Positions 47,274-55,900 of a stretch of DNA of 64,000 bases are shown here, in pieces. Positions within the stretch are counted from its first letter, which is position 1. Each line of letters starts with the position of its first letter. A program made the position numbers and the translations under genes. The DNA comes from Sinohyriopsis cumingii. Its lineage: Eukaryota; Mollusca; Bivalvia; Unionida; Unionidae. Below the pieces are notes generated by a model that saw only the letters and a list, made by a program, of their open reading frames with translations, did not search any database and had not been told where the DNA came from. The stretch is from contig CM068829.1 of assembly GCA_028554795.2 (NCBI GenBank), positions 130,898,016 to 130,962,015 on the forward strand. The letters run 5' to 3'.

Positions 47274-47915
47274 TTAATAAGGCACCCATTCTTGGAGGAT
47301 GCTACTCTTTTTCTCCTGGGGTATTTTCTTGGATTGCAATGCTTTGCGTGTGCGACCGGCAATAGGTGTTGAAGAGGAGGATGTCTGAGCGGGGGATATC
47401 GGTTCTTGTTTCACTTCTGTCTTCACTTCTGTCTTCACTTTCTTTTTCTCTTGTGATGAAGATGGGGTGGCCATCATCTTTTTAATCCATCCAATTCTGG
47501 AGGTAGGTGGTGTTGTTAATTTGCGTACTTTTTCTGGTGGAGTTTGAAACCCTTCTTCTTCTTCTTCTTTTCCTTTTTCTGTCTTAGTCACGGGTAGTGG
47601 TGGGACTGGTACTGGTACTGGTGATGGTGCCGGACTTTTCATCAAGCTCTTAAAATCTTTCAAAGTGGGTAGAGCTGTTTCGTCTAAAGCTTTCTGGTGA
47701 AAGAGTTGCAGTCGTTGCAAGAGTTGACCGTACTTTTGCGGTTTTTCTGTTTCGGACAAATCTTGGCGATCCATCAAGGACTGCAATTCGTGTTGTAACT
47801 GGGACATCTCGCTTAAATTGGGATTGGGAGGTAAATGCGGGGTGCGTTGTTCTTGCCAACGATGGTATTCCATCCATCGTTTGTAAGGCACTAAAGCTAG
47901 TTTTCGTCCTTCCAT
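47274..47915 (-). CDS. Unknown Polinton protein with VPYKRW N-terminal motif
   Basis: 213 residues. The N-terminus RKLALVPYKRWMEYHRWQEQ resembles the (M/L)-V-P-Y-x-(K/R)-(Y/W) start of a small protein often found in Polintons and adintoviruses. Helices (QLQHELQSLMDRQ and YGQLLQRLQLFHQKALDE) follow. The C-terminal half is disordered: an acidic EKGKEEEEEGFQ stretch, Pro/Thr-rich segments, Lys-Val-Glu repeats (VKTEVKTEVKQEP, resembling a SUMOylation-type V-K-x-E) and a basic end. No enzyme motif. It lies between the pX-like gene and the integrase. Confidence 0.65.
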   Translation of the reverse strand: MEGRKLALVPYKRWMEYHRWQEQRTPHLPPNPNLSEMSQLQHELQSLMDRQDLSETEKPQKYGQLLQRLQLFHQKALDETALPTLKDFKSLMKSPAPSPVPVPVPPLPVTKTEKGKEEEEEGFQTPPEKVRKLTTPPTSRIGWIKKMMATPSSSQEKKKVKTEVKTEVKQEPISPAQTSSSSTPIAGRTRKALQSKKIPQEKKSSILQEWVPY

Positions 47916-47964
47916 GGGGTTGTCAGGGGTCGATTCTGAGATCTTGGGACTTCCGAGGGCCTTT

Positions 47965-48351
47965 TTATCTTGCTCCCACCAGTCCTCCCAACATGGTTCC
48001 CAAGACTCCTTTCAGTATGGGGCCTAACAAGAGAGGCAAAATGCCTCCACGTTGGACCAACATCTTCTTCTTTTGACGAATGGGAATTTTCTTTTGAACC
48101 ATTTGGCGAAGAACGTGACGATGTTTGCCTAAGCATTGTTTCTGGTGTTTGGACAAAGGGATCGTGCCTTTCAAGACGTTCAAACAACATTCGCACACGG
48201 TATCGATGACCTCTTTGGAGGCCGATTGAATGAGTTTTTTTCGTAGAGGTGGAGAAGCTTTGGACAGGACAGATAACATGTCCCCATGTTTGACTAAACT
48301 AGGAGGCAGTCCTTTCTTTTTCTTTCCTTGGGGTTTTCTGGAGGATGACAT
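47965..48351 (-). CDS. pX/mu-like basic protein with hydrophobic C-terminus
   Basis: 128 residues from MSSSRKPQGKKKKGL. I reject the upstream non-ATG extension because the TATA (AGTATAAAAAAGG, 48410-48420) lies immediately before it. Conserved pattern: LSKASPPLRKKLIQSA, VCECCLNVLKGTIPL, HQKQCLGKHRHVLRQM, QKKKMLVQRGGILPLLLGPI. This is a recurrent Polinton/adintovirus protein. The RGG-hydrophobic ending resembles adenovirus pX and other virion core proteins. Probably packaged with DNA or membrane-active (inference). The gene ends shortly before the VPYKRW gene. Confidence 0.75.
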   Translation of the reverse strand: MSSSRKPQGKKKKGLPPSLVKHGDMLSVLSKASPPLRKKLIQSASKEVIDTVCECCLNVLKGTIPLSKHQKQCLGKHRHVLRQMVQKKIPIRQKKKMLVQRGGILPLLLGPILKGVLGTMLGGLVGAR

Positions 48352-48409
48352 CTTTGAGTCTTCAGGAGCACCAAAAAACACTGATACCCCCGACTTGGTC
48401 ACAGGCCTT

Positions 48410-48420
48410 TTTTATACTGG
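48410..48420 (-). promoter_or_regulatory. TATA box of pX-like gene
   Basis: AGTATAAAAAAGG on the minus strand, about 60 nt before the ATG at 48351. Confidence 0.6.
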
Positions 48421-49362
48421 AACGCGTCGCCATTGATTGTCTTTACGTCGTATTAGTTTGAGGACAGGCATGACACGTCGTGCAGGGGTACGCAACGGAC
48501 TAAATCGAGTCAGTTCTTGCTTGGACAAATCCAGTAAACTTTGTAACATGCCCGATCTTTCTTGGACTTTGATTTTGGGAGAAGGTACTTTGTGAGCAGC
48601 AGCCACTGCCACTAAATTGGAGGGTCCTGCCACTGGGGAAGTTCTTTTTGGGGTCATCACCGGAGAAGTTCTTGGTGTAATCAACGTCTCCAAGTACTCT
48701 TCAGTTCTTGGTGTCATCAACGGAGAAGTGGATGAACGTGAGGATGCCGGAGACGCAGACACCGCCGTGGCAGGTCGTGGTTTGCGAGTGTAAGGTTGCG
48801 TCCTGGCCGAAGTGCCTCTCTTGCGACTAGTTTTCTTCTGTGGGCTTTTCTTTTTCTGAGGACTTTTTCTCTGTTTCTTTTTCTGGGGGCTTCTTTTCTT
48901 TTTCCGGGGTGGTGTCTGGTCAAAGGAGGGTCCCGCCACTGGAGAAGTTCTTCGTGGGGACCTGGTCTTTTTCTTTTTCTTCTTGGGGCTTCGTTGGACT
49001 TTTGTCTTGGGTATAACTTTGGGGGCATTAGGATCCCATCTTAAGAGAGAGCGAATGATGACCCCTCCTAGAGTACCGCTCCCTCCAGGTTTCAAAATGA
49101 TTTGTTTTTTGGTTTGAGTGTCAATGCGGGGATCGGCCAGTTGGACCAAAGCGACTTTGTTTCGATCGAAAAAGCGTTTGGTTTGATGAGGAATCTGAAT
49201 GATTCCTTGGAGTATTTGATGTGCCGTCACCGTGAACCATCGTAAGACTTCTTTGAGACTAGCTTCTAAGACACGAGCTCGTATTTGTGGATTTTTTTCT
49301 CGACTGATGCCATACAAGGCACGAATCAATTTGACGGGAAGATGCGACTGAAGGGACGTCAT
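48412..49362 (-). CDS. Basic virion-core-like protein with SPxK repeats
   Basis: 316 residues from MTSLQSHLPVKLIRALYG. The TATA CTATAAAAA at about 49397-49405 excludes the longer frame. The N-terminal 120 residues are folded-looking (KEVLRWFTVTAHQILQGI, DTQTKKQIILKPGGSGTLGG). The KPGGSG segment resembles the R-G-G of the next gene. Then follow more than ten S/T-P-x-K/R units (RSPKKKKKKTRSPRR, KRSPQKKKQRKSPQKK), like histone H1 and sperm histone DNA-binding tails, and Thr-Pro repeats (MTPRTEEYLETLITPRTSPV). Likely condenses viral DNA. The C-terminus overlaps the TATA of the next gene. Confidence 0.75.
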   Translation of the reverse strand: MTSLQSHLPVKLIRALYGISREKNPQIRARVLEASLKEVLRWFTVTAHQILQGIIQIPHQTKRFFDRNKVALVQLADPRIDTQTKKQIILKPGGSGTLGGVIIRSLLRWDPNAPKVIPKTKVQRSPKKKKKKTRSPRRTSPVAGPSFDQTPPRKKKRSPQKKKQRKSPQKKKSPQKKTSRKRGTSARTQPYTRKPRPATAVSASPASSRSSTSPLMTPRTEEYLETLITPRTSPVMTPKRTSPVAGPSNLVAVAAAHKVPSPKIKVQERSGMLQSLLDLSKQELTRFSPLRTPARRVMPVLKLIRRKDNQWRRVPV

Positions 49363-49394
49363 GTTCACACTGTGTGAGACAGACGAGAAAAGGT

Positions 49395-49405
49395 CTGAGG
49401 TTTTT
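49395..49405 (-). promoter_or_regulatory. TATA box of core-protein gene
   Basis: TCTATAAAAACC on the minus strand, about 35 nt before the ATG at 49362. It overlaps the end of the ATPase gene. Confidence 0.65.
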
Positions 49406-49415
49406 ATAGATTTTT

Positions 49416-50159
49416 TTATGGGGAGTGAAATGAAGTCGAGGACGGAGACGTGTACAGGACAGGCCCTCCGTCTTGGCACCAGTGGTGAAACAAGTGGGTA
49501 CGAAATCGCAAATCATCGGGGGTCGTAGGTTTCAAATCGACGAGTAAATAGGCGTGTGGCGTTTGAGTGGCATCGTCGTACGCCTGAGTCAGCCAAGGCG
49601 TTCCTAACTGTTTGGCTAAGACTTGCACTTGCGATTTATCTCGAGGGCTTTTAAACAAGACCACGTAATGCGCATTGAGACTGATGGTGCGATGGGCTTT
49701 ACTTTGTTGAAACAAATTTTGAGTGATGTAAACGACACTGGCATTACGGTGATGCCCTTTGCGCGTGAACCACAGTTTAATTTCTTCTTCGTCTTCTCCT
49801 AACATGTCGTCGAAAATGACCAAATGGGTTTGACGGGAGTCAGAGACGATGCCGTCGTCTTCTTTAGGAATGCCTTCCACAAACACGATGGAATCGCCTT
49901 GACGTTCTCGCAAGAGGCTGTACGCCGATTGCCACTCTTTGTAACACCACACGATCCGCTGAGGTGGCCGATCGATCAAATGATGTTTATGTTCGATCAA
50001 ACGTTTGACGAATTCGGTTTTGCCTGAACCGCTAGGTCCAGCAATGAGCATGTTAAAGGGATGGCGAAGATACAAAGCCTCCCAACTGGCACGATCTAAG
50101 TGTTCGTCGATGACTTTGACAGTAGAGGAAGAGGGAGCAGAGACAGCAGAGGTAGCCAT
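49416..50159 (-). CDS. ATP: FtsK/HerA (A32)-type genome packaging ATPase
   Basis: 247 residues from MATSAVSAPSSSTVK. A TATA-like GTATATAAACTC at about 50205-50215 supports this start over the longer frame. Walker A GPSGSGKT is at residues 41-48 and Walker B HLVIFDDM at 112-119. A sensor-type VVYITQNLFQQ segment follows, then NAHYVVLFKSPRDKSQV, a typical Polinton packaging ATPase pattern. It translocates DNA into the preformed capsid using ATP. The gene is intact and flanked by the core-protein gene downstream. Not closely similar to the broken ATPase at 7047. Confidence 0.93.
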   Translation of the reverse strand: MATSAVSAPSSSTVKVIDEHLDRASWEALYLRHPFNMLIAGPSGSGKTEFVKRLIEHKHHLIDRPPQRIVWCYKEWQSAYSLLRERQGDSIVFVEGIPKEDDGIVSDSRQTHLVIFDDMLGEDEEEIKLWFTRKGHHRNASVVYITQNLFQQSKAHRTISLNAHYVVLFKSPRDKSQVQVLAKQLGTPWLTQAYDDATQTPHAYLLVDLKPTTPDDLRFRTHLFHHWCQDGGPVLYTSPSSTSFHSP

Positions 50160-50228
50160 AGTGTGAGAAATGTCACTTGTGACACGAAAACAAACAAGAC
50201 AAGAGTTTATATACTTTTTCAGAACACG

Positions 50229-50234
50229 TTTATT
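50229..50234 (-). terminator. Poly(A) signal ending the accessory island
   Basis: AATAAA on the minus strand, between the ATPase promoter and the last F-box-island gene. It probably ends transcripts of the genes at 50426-52951. Confidence 0.6.
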
Positions 50235-50425
50235 GAAAGTTTCAAACATGAATACGAAAGACAAAAATACATAAAAGCCAAAGGCTTAAGTACAAGGATA
50301 AAAGGCACATGATAACCATTAACGTGGAATAAACACAAGTGTCTGTACAACATGTTTTGGGTAATGTTCTAACCAGTTCTATAGTAGGGGGTAAGGTCAC
50401 ACAAGTGTCCTCCCGAAAGGGTCTT

Positions 50426-50749
50426 TCAGGCCTGTCCACGACAGTCCCGTCCTGGGTGACGGGTTCTTCTGGCACCGTCACTAACACGGGTTGAAAAGTA
50501 ACTTTTTTCCTTGAACAACTCTCGTGCATACTGGGCCACTTCTTGGGTCCAAGCCTCAAAATCCCATTCTTTCCCGGCACGGACATCTGTCCAATGGGGA
50601 TGTAAGTCACAAGCTACACACACATCGTCATACACGTCTTGGGTAGCTAAAAGTTGACGAATCTTTTTTTCCCGTAGAGGTCGAGAAGTATCCAGATGAA
50701 ACCGCAAGGCTTTGAGCAAAAGGAGTTTTTCGTGACCATTTAAGGCCAT
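50426..50749 (-). CDS. F-box-island protein, HWTD/KEW type
   Basis: About 107 residues from MALNGHEKLLLLKALRF. The upstream extension overlaps the previous ORF. A helical N-terminus is followed by VCVACDLHPHWTDVRAGKEW. The HWTD...KEW arrangement recurs in the protein at 51321-51775 (FHWTDIDQR..., KEWFGID), linking them as a family. The C-terminus has an ELFKEKSYFSTRV segment. No enzymatic motif. Its start overlaps the stop of the upstream ORF by about 10 nt. Function unknown. Confidence 0.5.
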   Translation of the reverse strand: MALNGHEKLLLLKALRFHLDTSRPLREKKIRQLLATQDVYDDVCVACDLHPHWTDVRAGKEWDFEAWTQEVAQYARELFKEKSYFSTRVSDGARRTRHPGRDCRGQA

Positions 50750-50964
50750 TGAGGTGGTAAGTACTGATCGTAAAGAGTCCACAAAGAATCGGCTGGTAAA
50801 CGAAATCCCAGAAAACAAGTCACTAAGACACACACCACTTGTCGTCCCAAATTGAATGGATACAGTTCTTGTAATAATCGATGGTAATGATCTACGGTTT
50901 GAATATGGTCATTGAGTTCCTTCCACGGAATCTGTTCAATGACTTGTGACATAATCCGTGGCAT
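50740..50964 (-). CDS. Small ORF of F-box-like island
   Basis: 74 codons beginning MPRIMSQVIEQIPWKELNDH. The I-P-W-K-E-L segment resembles an F-box core (L-P-x-E-L), and YHRLLQELYPFNL with a hydrophobic VCVLVTCFLGFRLPA segment follows. Preceding and following ORFs overlap it, so it may instead be the middle of a longer frameshifted gene that ends at 50426. Confidence 0.45.
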   Translation of the reverse strand: MPRIMSQVIEQIPWKELNDHIQTVDHYHRLLQELYPFNLGRQVVCVLVTCFLGFRLPADSLWTLYDQYLPPQWP

Positions 50965-51073
50965 GGCAGCCTAATTTTACAGTCTCTTTGTTTCGGAAGC
51001 AATACAGCTCTCGGTAAATCCTTTCTTTCAAGTCCTCAGGCAAGCCCAAAATGTTCTCTTGTAAAGTATCCAT
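50936..51073 (-). CDS. Truncated F-box-like paralogue
   Basis: Starts MDTLQENILGLPEDLKERIY, almost the same N-terminus as the genes at 51308 and 51775. The frame ends after about 45 codons. It may continue in the frame of the ORF at 50740-50964 through a shift, which would restore a full-length family member. Confidence 0.5.
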   Translation of the reverse strand: MDTLQENILGLPEDLKERIYRELYCFRNKETVKLGCHATDYVTSH

Positions 51074-51308
51074 AAGTATATACACTGTTTTTGGAATCGT
51101 TGGGTGGTGGCCAATAGCCTCGTTTAACTTTGTGCCTGATGTAATATCCACTCATAATCAGTCTTCTTGTACTTTGGAACAGAGCATAATTTAAAAACGG
51201 TTGAATAACTTTGCGTTTGCGTTTCACTTGTAATTTGATGAGTTCTCGGTACATGTGTTCTCTCAACTCCACAGGCAAAGCACGAATGTTCTCTAGCAAA
51301 GTATCCAT
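51036..51308 (-). CDS. F-box-like protein, copy 2
   Basis: 90 residues. N-terminus MDTLLENIRALPVELREHMY then RELIKLQVKRKRKVIQPF. The L-P-x-E-L-R-E-x-(I/M)-Y-R-E-L pattern is F-box-like (a Skp1-binding helix motif). A basic segment and an Arg/Tyr-rich tail (YYIRHKVKRGYWPPP) follow. F-box proteins recruit substrates to SCF ubiquitin ligases; viruses use them to degrade host defence proteins. The similarity is short, so this is inference. Its 3' part overlaps the start of the next paralogue. Confidence 0.5.
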   Translation of the reverse strand: MDTLLENIRALPVELREHMYRELIKLQVKRKRKVIQPFLNYALFQSTRRLIMSGYYIRHKVKRGYWPPPNDSKNSVYTYGYFTREHFGLA

Positions 51309-51320
51309 GAATAGGTCATA

Positions 51321-51775
51321 CTAAATCCTCTTTGGTCTGACACAAGAAATGTACTGTTTGCACAGATATGGTTTCAATTCATTGTCGAATCTAAATCGTT
51401 TAGTTACTAATTTACACGTTACAATTCGTTCAGAAGTTTCCTCTTTCACCAAGTTGACATTGCGTACAAGATGTAGGTAATTCGTTAACTCTTCCTCTGG
51501 AATTCGATGCAGTACATTTACAATGTAGTAGATAGAACCGTCAATACCGAACCATTCCTTTTTAAAACCAGGGCTCGTTGATCAATGTCTGTCCAATGGA
51601 ACACTTTCAACTCAATCAGTCCTTGTATAGCCTGAAGGTACCAGTGGTTCAAACACCGGTGACGTAACGGATGCAATTGTTCTTTACGTTTCACTTGTAT
51701 TTTCACCAGCTCTCGGTAAATGCGTTCTCTCAACTCCACAGGCAAAGCACGAATGTTCTCTTGTAAAGTATCCAT
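51321..51775 (-). CDS. F-box-like protein, copy 1, frameshifted
   Basis: Starts MDTLQENIRALPVELRERIY at 51775 (codons before it lack ATG), with RELVKIQVKRK, then FHWTDIDQR. The first frame ends at 51518. A T5 run at 51559-51563 is where the reading passes to a second frame with KEWFGIDGSIYY, a second L-P-like helix (VLHRIPEEELTNYLHLV) and a Cys-containing end (PYLCKQYISCVRPKRI, stop at 51321). Two LP-type helices suggest an internal duplication. The shift is a one-base indel at a homopolymer. Confidence 0.55.
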
Positions 51776-51814
51776 GAACAAATTATGGTAAGTTACTTCA
51801 ATGTCTCGGTCCCA

Positions 51815-52435
51815 CTAAGGTAAGTAATGACAATTCGGTGACCATCGAGCATGTTCTACGTAGGCCGAATCTTGCGGTTCCCAGTGGTGAAGTGACACAC
51901 CGCAACTGAAGCACTTGACTTTATCTCCTTCGCCCAAGTAGAAAAATCCGGCTCTGGCTAATTCTTCGGGGGTCGGTCCTCCCAGATACTTAGGCCATTT
52001 TCCTTTGAACGATTGAAGACGATTTTCAAAGTCGCAGTATTCCGACAAACGCACAGGAAACGAATATTCGTCTTTCACAGGTTCGTTTCGATGAGGGTTG
52101 AGTGACATGGGCAGGAGTTTGCTCAGGGCTGGATGACATCCGTAGGGGGGTAGACGTGAAGGTGAACATTCCCCTTTAAAACGAAACCCAGTAAAATGTC
52201 CAAGAGGACGAGCGGCATCACTTTCGCATCCCTCAGGTTTGACACGCACAGCATCACTTTCCATGATAGGGGTCGTGAGAACAAAGTTCCCATGATGCTT
52301 TACGGCATCGCTAAGGTCACAACGTACAGCATCGTACCCATCGCAAGGCTCACAATCGCATTCCACTTCAGAAGCCTCACACTTGAATTGTGCCTTTCTA
52401 AACAACTTGTTCTGTGTTTCTCTGAAAGTATTCAT
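51815..52435 (-). CDS. BIR-domain (IAP-like) protein 1
   Basis: 206 residues with a complete C-terminal BIR domain. It has an R-L-Q-S-F...WP start, EELARAGFFYLGEGDKVKCF, Zn ligands Cys175, Cys178, His195 and Cys202 (CFSCG, then HARWSPNC), and the W-E-P-Q-D-S loop. The N-terminal 115 residues are Cys- and Asp-Ala-Val-rich repeats (SDAV/SDAA) with no RING. BIR proteins bind and inhibit caspases or IAP antagonists, so an anti-apoptotic role for the element is likely but inferred. TATA (AGTATAAAAAGG) is at about 52490-52501. The frame is intact. Confidence 0.85.
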   Translation of the reverse strand: MNTFRETQNKLFRKAQFKCEASEVECDCEPCDGYDAVRCDLSDAVKHHGNFVLTTPIMESDAVRVKPEGCESDAARPLGHFTGFRFKGECSPSRLPPYGCHPALSKLLPMSLNPHRNEPVKDEYSFPVRLSEYCDFENRLQSFKGKWPKYLGGPTPEELARAGFFYLGEGDKVKCFSCGVSLHHWEPQDSAYVEHARWSPNCHYLP

Positions 52436-52576
52436 CTTGTTCGCTCAGTCTTGGTAGTCACAATGAACTATCGATCTTGACCATAGCCCCTTTTTATACT
52501 AGTCGCAATGCAGTCTCCAGCTTGTACATCTTTCCTTTTTTACATTTTTTATGTCTTGTTCTGGAAGGTACCGTCT

Positions 52577-52951
52577 CTAAGGTACCGTCAACATTGTACC
52601 GTAGTGTGATGGGCGGAAAGGCCATAGAAAGGTAAGGGCAGTGCGGAGACCATCGAGTATGTTCCAGAATAGCTGAATCTTATAGATACATAGATCCATT
52701 CGTAACTTCACTCCGCAAGCGAAACACTGTACCTCGTTTCCCAATCCTGACTCAGGTCCCAAGTAGACAAATCCTGTTCTAGCTAAAACATGCCAAGAAG
52801 ATAATCCTTCCCTATCCGTAGGCCATTTCTGAAACGTGTCCAATCGACGGGCACAATCACAATAGTCAGGTAAGAAGACTGGAAAATGGTAGGGTTTGAA
52901 CTTGGAGTTCTCATCGGGTTTCTCACTCGATTCTTGCTGTGGCGAAGTCAT
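52577..52951 (-). pseudogene. BIR-domain (IAP-like) protein 2, broken
   Basis: Starts MTSPQQESSEKPDENSKFKP at 52951. The BIR first half is clear (R-L-D-T-F-x-K-W-P, VLARTGFVYLGPESGLGNEV, CFACGVKL). After that the expected D-S-A...H-x-R-W-S-P-x-C half (seen near 52640-52680) lies in a different frame with a stop between them. One BIR zinc half is therefore lost unless the region is misread. It is upstream of BIR protein 1 in the same orientation, and the two are diverged duplicates. Confidence 0.75.
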
Positions 52952-52974
52952 CCTTCTAGCAGGTGACTATCCTC

Positions 52975-55900
52975 TTACAACCAATGTTTTATACCAACGT
53001 GTCCATACGGTAAGGTGAAATGATTGGGAAGTCGCACTCGCTTCTGGTATGCGATTTGAAAGACTTTTTCCAAGGGCCGACTGACGATGTGGTGAGTGGG
53101 TAAACGTACGATCTTGTTCGGTTGATAGGTGGTCACTTTAAAGTTTCCATCCTCTCCCGATTGCAAGGCTTCTTTCAATACCCCAAAGTTGACCACACGA
53201 CTGGTACGATTATTCAGAGTCAGTCCTTTCACTTTGCACGTCGTGTGCACTTCTCCTTGTTCGTCCCGGTATTCGTAGCCGTAATTTTTGGGACCGCCAC
53301 TGACGAAACTTAGAATCTTGTCATCGGGATGCCCGTCTGTCCAGGCTCCTAAACGGTCTCCTTCGATGTTAGGGTGCTGTTGACTCGGGTGATGGATGTA
53401 AATGCAACTGTCCGTGTCAAAGTACAGGACACGTTCTCCTAACAGTTCTAAAGCTTCGTACAATTTTAAGCGAGCATGAGCTGTCACGTAAGCCGCAATG
53501 ATGACATTTCCAAAAGGGTCGTCTTGTACAAAATCCAGATCTTCTTCGTAATTGACCAAGATCAAATCCTCGCGAACGACGTCCACGTGTTTCATGTATT
53601 TGGTTTTGTCGTGAATCATCTGGAAGTAGCGGGAAGGTTCTGTCAAATATTCCGTCTTGGGTAAACACGGTCGTTGTGCCATTTTACCCCACAAGCAATT
53701 TAACATCACTTTGGCAAACGATCGCCTACCTTCGTTTTTCTCGATGTGGTCTAAAGAGATGCCTTCTTGTTCATAGTATTTCTCTTTGAATTGTATTTGG
53801 TCTTCGGGAGTGTGACACCAGGACGGATAGCCGCTGGCTTCTTGTTTCAGTTTCAAAAAGGCATCCACGTAGTCGGCAAAAATGCCTTTCTGAGTAGAGT
53901 CACCCTTGTGGTATTGTTGTGTCTTGGGAAAGTGGCAAATTTCGTATACTTCTAACAGTTGGTATCCCATGTCCAGAGCTTTGAACAATTCTACGCTGAC
54001 CCAGGTACCCGTCAAGGCACGTTCTTCCTGGGTGTGCTGGCAAGGTTGATCTTGGTTGCACGTTTCGGCACAAGTACGGCACAAGGGAAACATCAGTTTG
54101 CCTTGACAATGGTGAGGTAAGACGGGATGGTATAGGTTCGTGGGAGGCAAAACTTTACACTTGATCAAGCCTTCGTATTGTCGAATGTTTTTCAGGTCGA
54201 TGTGTTCCGTCAACAATTGCGGGTGCCCTACAGGAAAGCGACAATATTTGCACACGTAGGGATACAGCGAACACACGTCCAAGTATTTGATTTCTTCTCC
54301 TTTCTCTTCGTCGGCTTGGTACAGCAAACAGGTGGCATTGGTCCTTCCTCCGTACAAGCTATCACTCGGGTTCAACGGGTCCATGAACTGGTAACTTTCC
54401 ACGAGGCGTTTAAACTCGGGATCGGTTTTCATACGGTGATTGTACTCGTGTTCCCACATTTCCACCACTTGGTATCCTTGCTGTTCTAACTTTAGGAGCC
54501 GCTGACAAGTGTCCTGGTACAAGTCTTCCATGGTCCGTTGCAAAAACTGATTTTTAGTGCTACGATCAGGGTAACAGACGGGACATCCGTGAAATAAGCA
54601 ACCGTTAAACTCGTACACGATCTTGGGGTTTTCTAAGTCCCAGCCATCTACCGAATACGTTCCGATGGTCTTTTCACCCCCTCCGTTGCGGGCATGCTGA
54701 ATCCATTTGTCTTCCTTGTCGCACAAGTAATGTAACCAACGTAGGGCTTTGACCGAGTATTGACGTTTGACAAAGTTGGTCGTTTGAGGGCTGATGACAG
54801 CCACGGTGTTTTCAGGCATGAATCGTTGTCGATACACTAAGGAACACGCTTTGACAATGGTGCAAGCTTCTTTCAAAGGATCGACCCCTCCGTGTTCCAT
54901 GAACAGTTCTCGAAATTTTCCACAGCAACGCCGTAAAATGTCCACGTCGGAACGACAATACTTTAGCATTTCTTCCTGAAAGTCGAAAGGGTCGGAGGCG
55001 TGAGTCTGGTACCAAGCGTAGAAAGCTTCTTGTTGTTCGGTACGCATGTTGTCGGGGTCGTAATAGTGAGCCTCAGGCAAATGGGATAGAACGGCGTGTT
55101 GATTGGCTTCCGTATTGAAAAAGTGAGGAAAATAACCTTTAGCCATTTCTGTCATTCCAAACGTTTTAGGCATTCGACTCAAAGGCATGGCCAAGTAACT
55201 CATCGAATCTTTAAACGGCACTTGTCCCACTTGCATGAAAATGATTTTGGAAAGTGACTTTAGGACGTTCGGTGCCATGTTCTGTATAGTACCTCAAAAG
55301 AAACTGTCCATCGTATCCGGAGAAATTGTGAGCCATCACCGTGGCATGACGATGACAATCTCCGTAACGTTCGATGTCCTCTTGGCTCCACGTCTTGTCG
55401 ATGGGGTCTAAGACCCATTGGGCAAAATCGGCTAACGTGTTCGGTCCCCGAAAGATTTTTTCACGCCCTCCAGGAATCTTGCTGCAATGAGGGCAATGAC
55501 TGAAGATAGGTTCTTGAATGCACTTCTCGCACGCTCGATGAGCCACGCAGAAATTAGGGATGTGAATGCCGGTCTCATGCATGCATTCGAAATCGAAAAA
55601 GATGAAATTGCCTTTCTTCTTGTAAATGTCCTCTTTCTCTGGTGGGGGTTGGTATTTTTGCACGTAACATTGATGTTCCAAGTCCACAATGTGGTGACAA
55701 ATGTGACATTTTTTCTTTCCTCGACATACGTGTGCCTTGGCAGTATTGGTACATATGCCTTGTCCACAGGTAGGGTACAATCTCAGCAGTTGACAAACGC
55801 ATTTCTTCTGTGAACCTTGCGTTTTCAAATGTTGTTGGTAACAGGTAGGACTGACAAACGTGCGCAGACAAGTTGAACAAGGCACTGATTCTTCGCTCAG

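Noticed and set aside
52140-52185. GACGTGAAGGTGAACATTCCCC resembling the left-end promoter block
   Set aside because: It lies inside the coding frame of BIR protein 1 and lacks TATA; likely a chance or decayed match.
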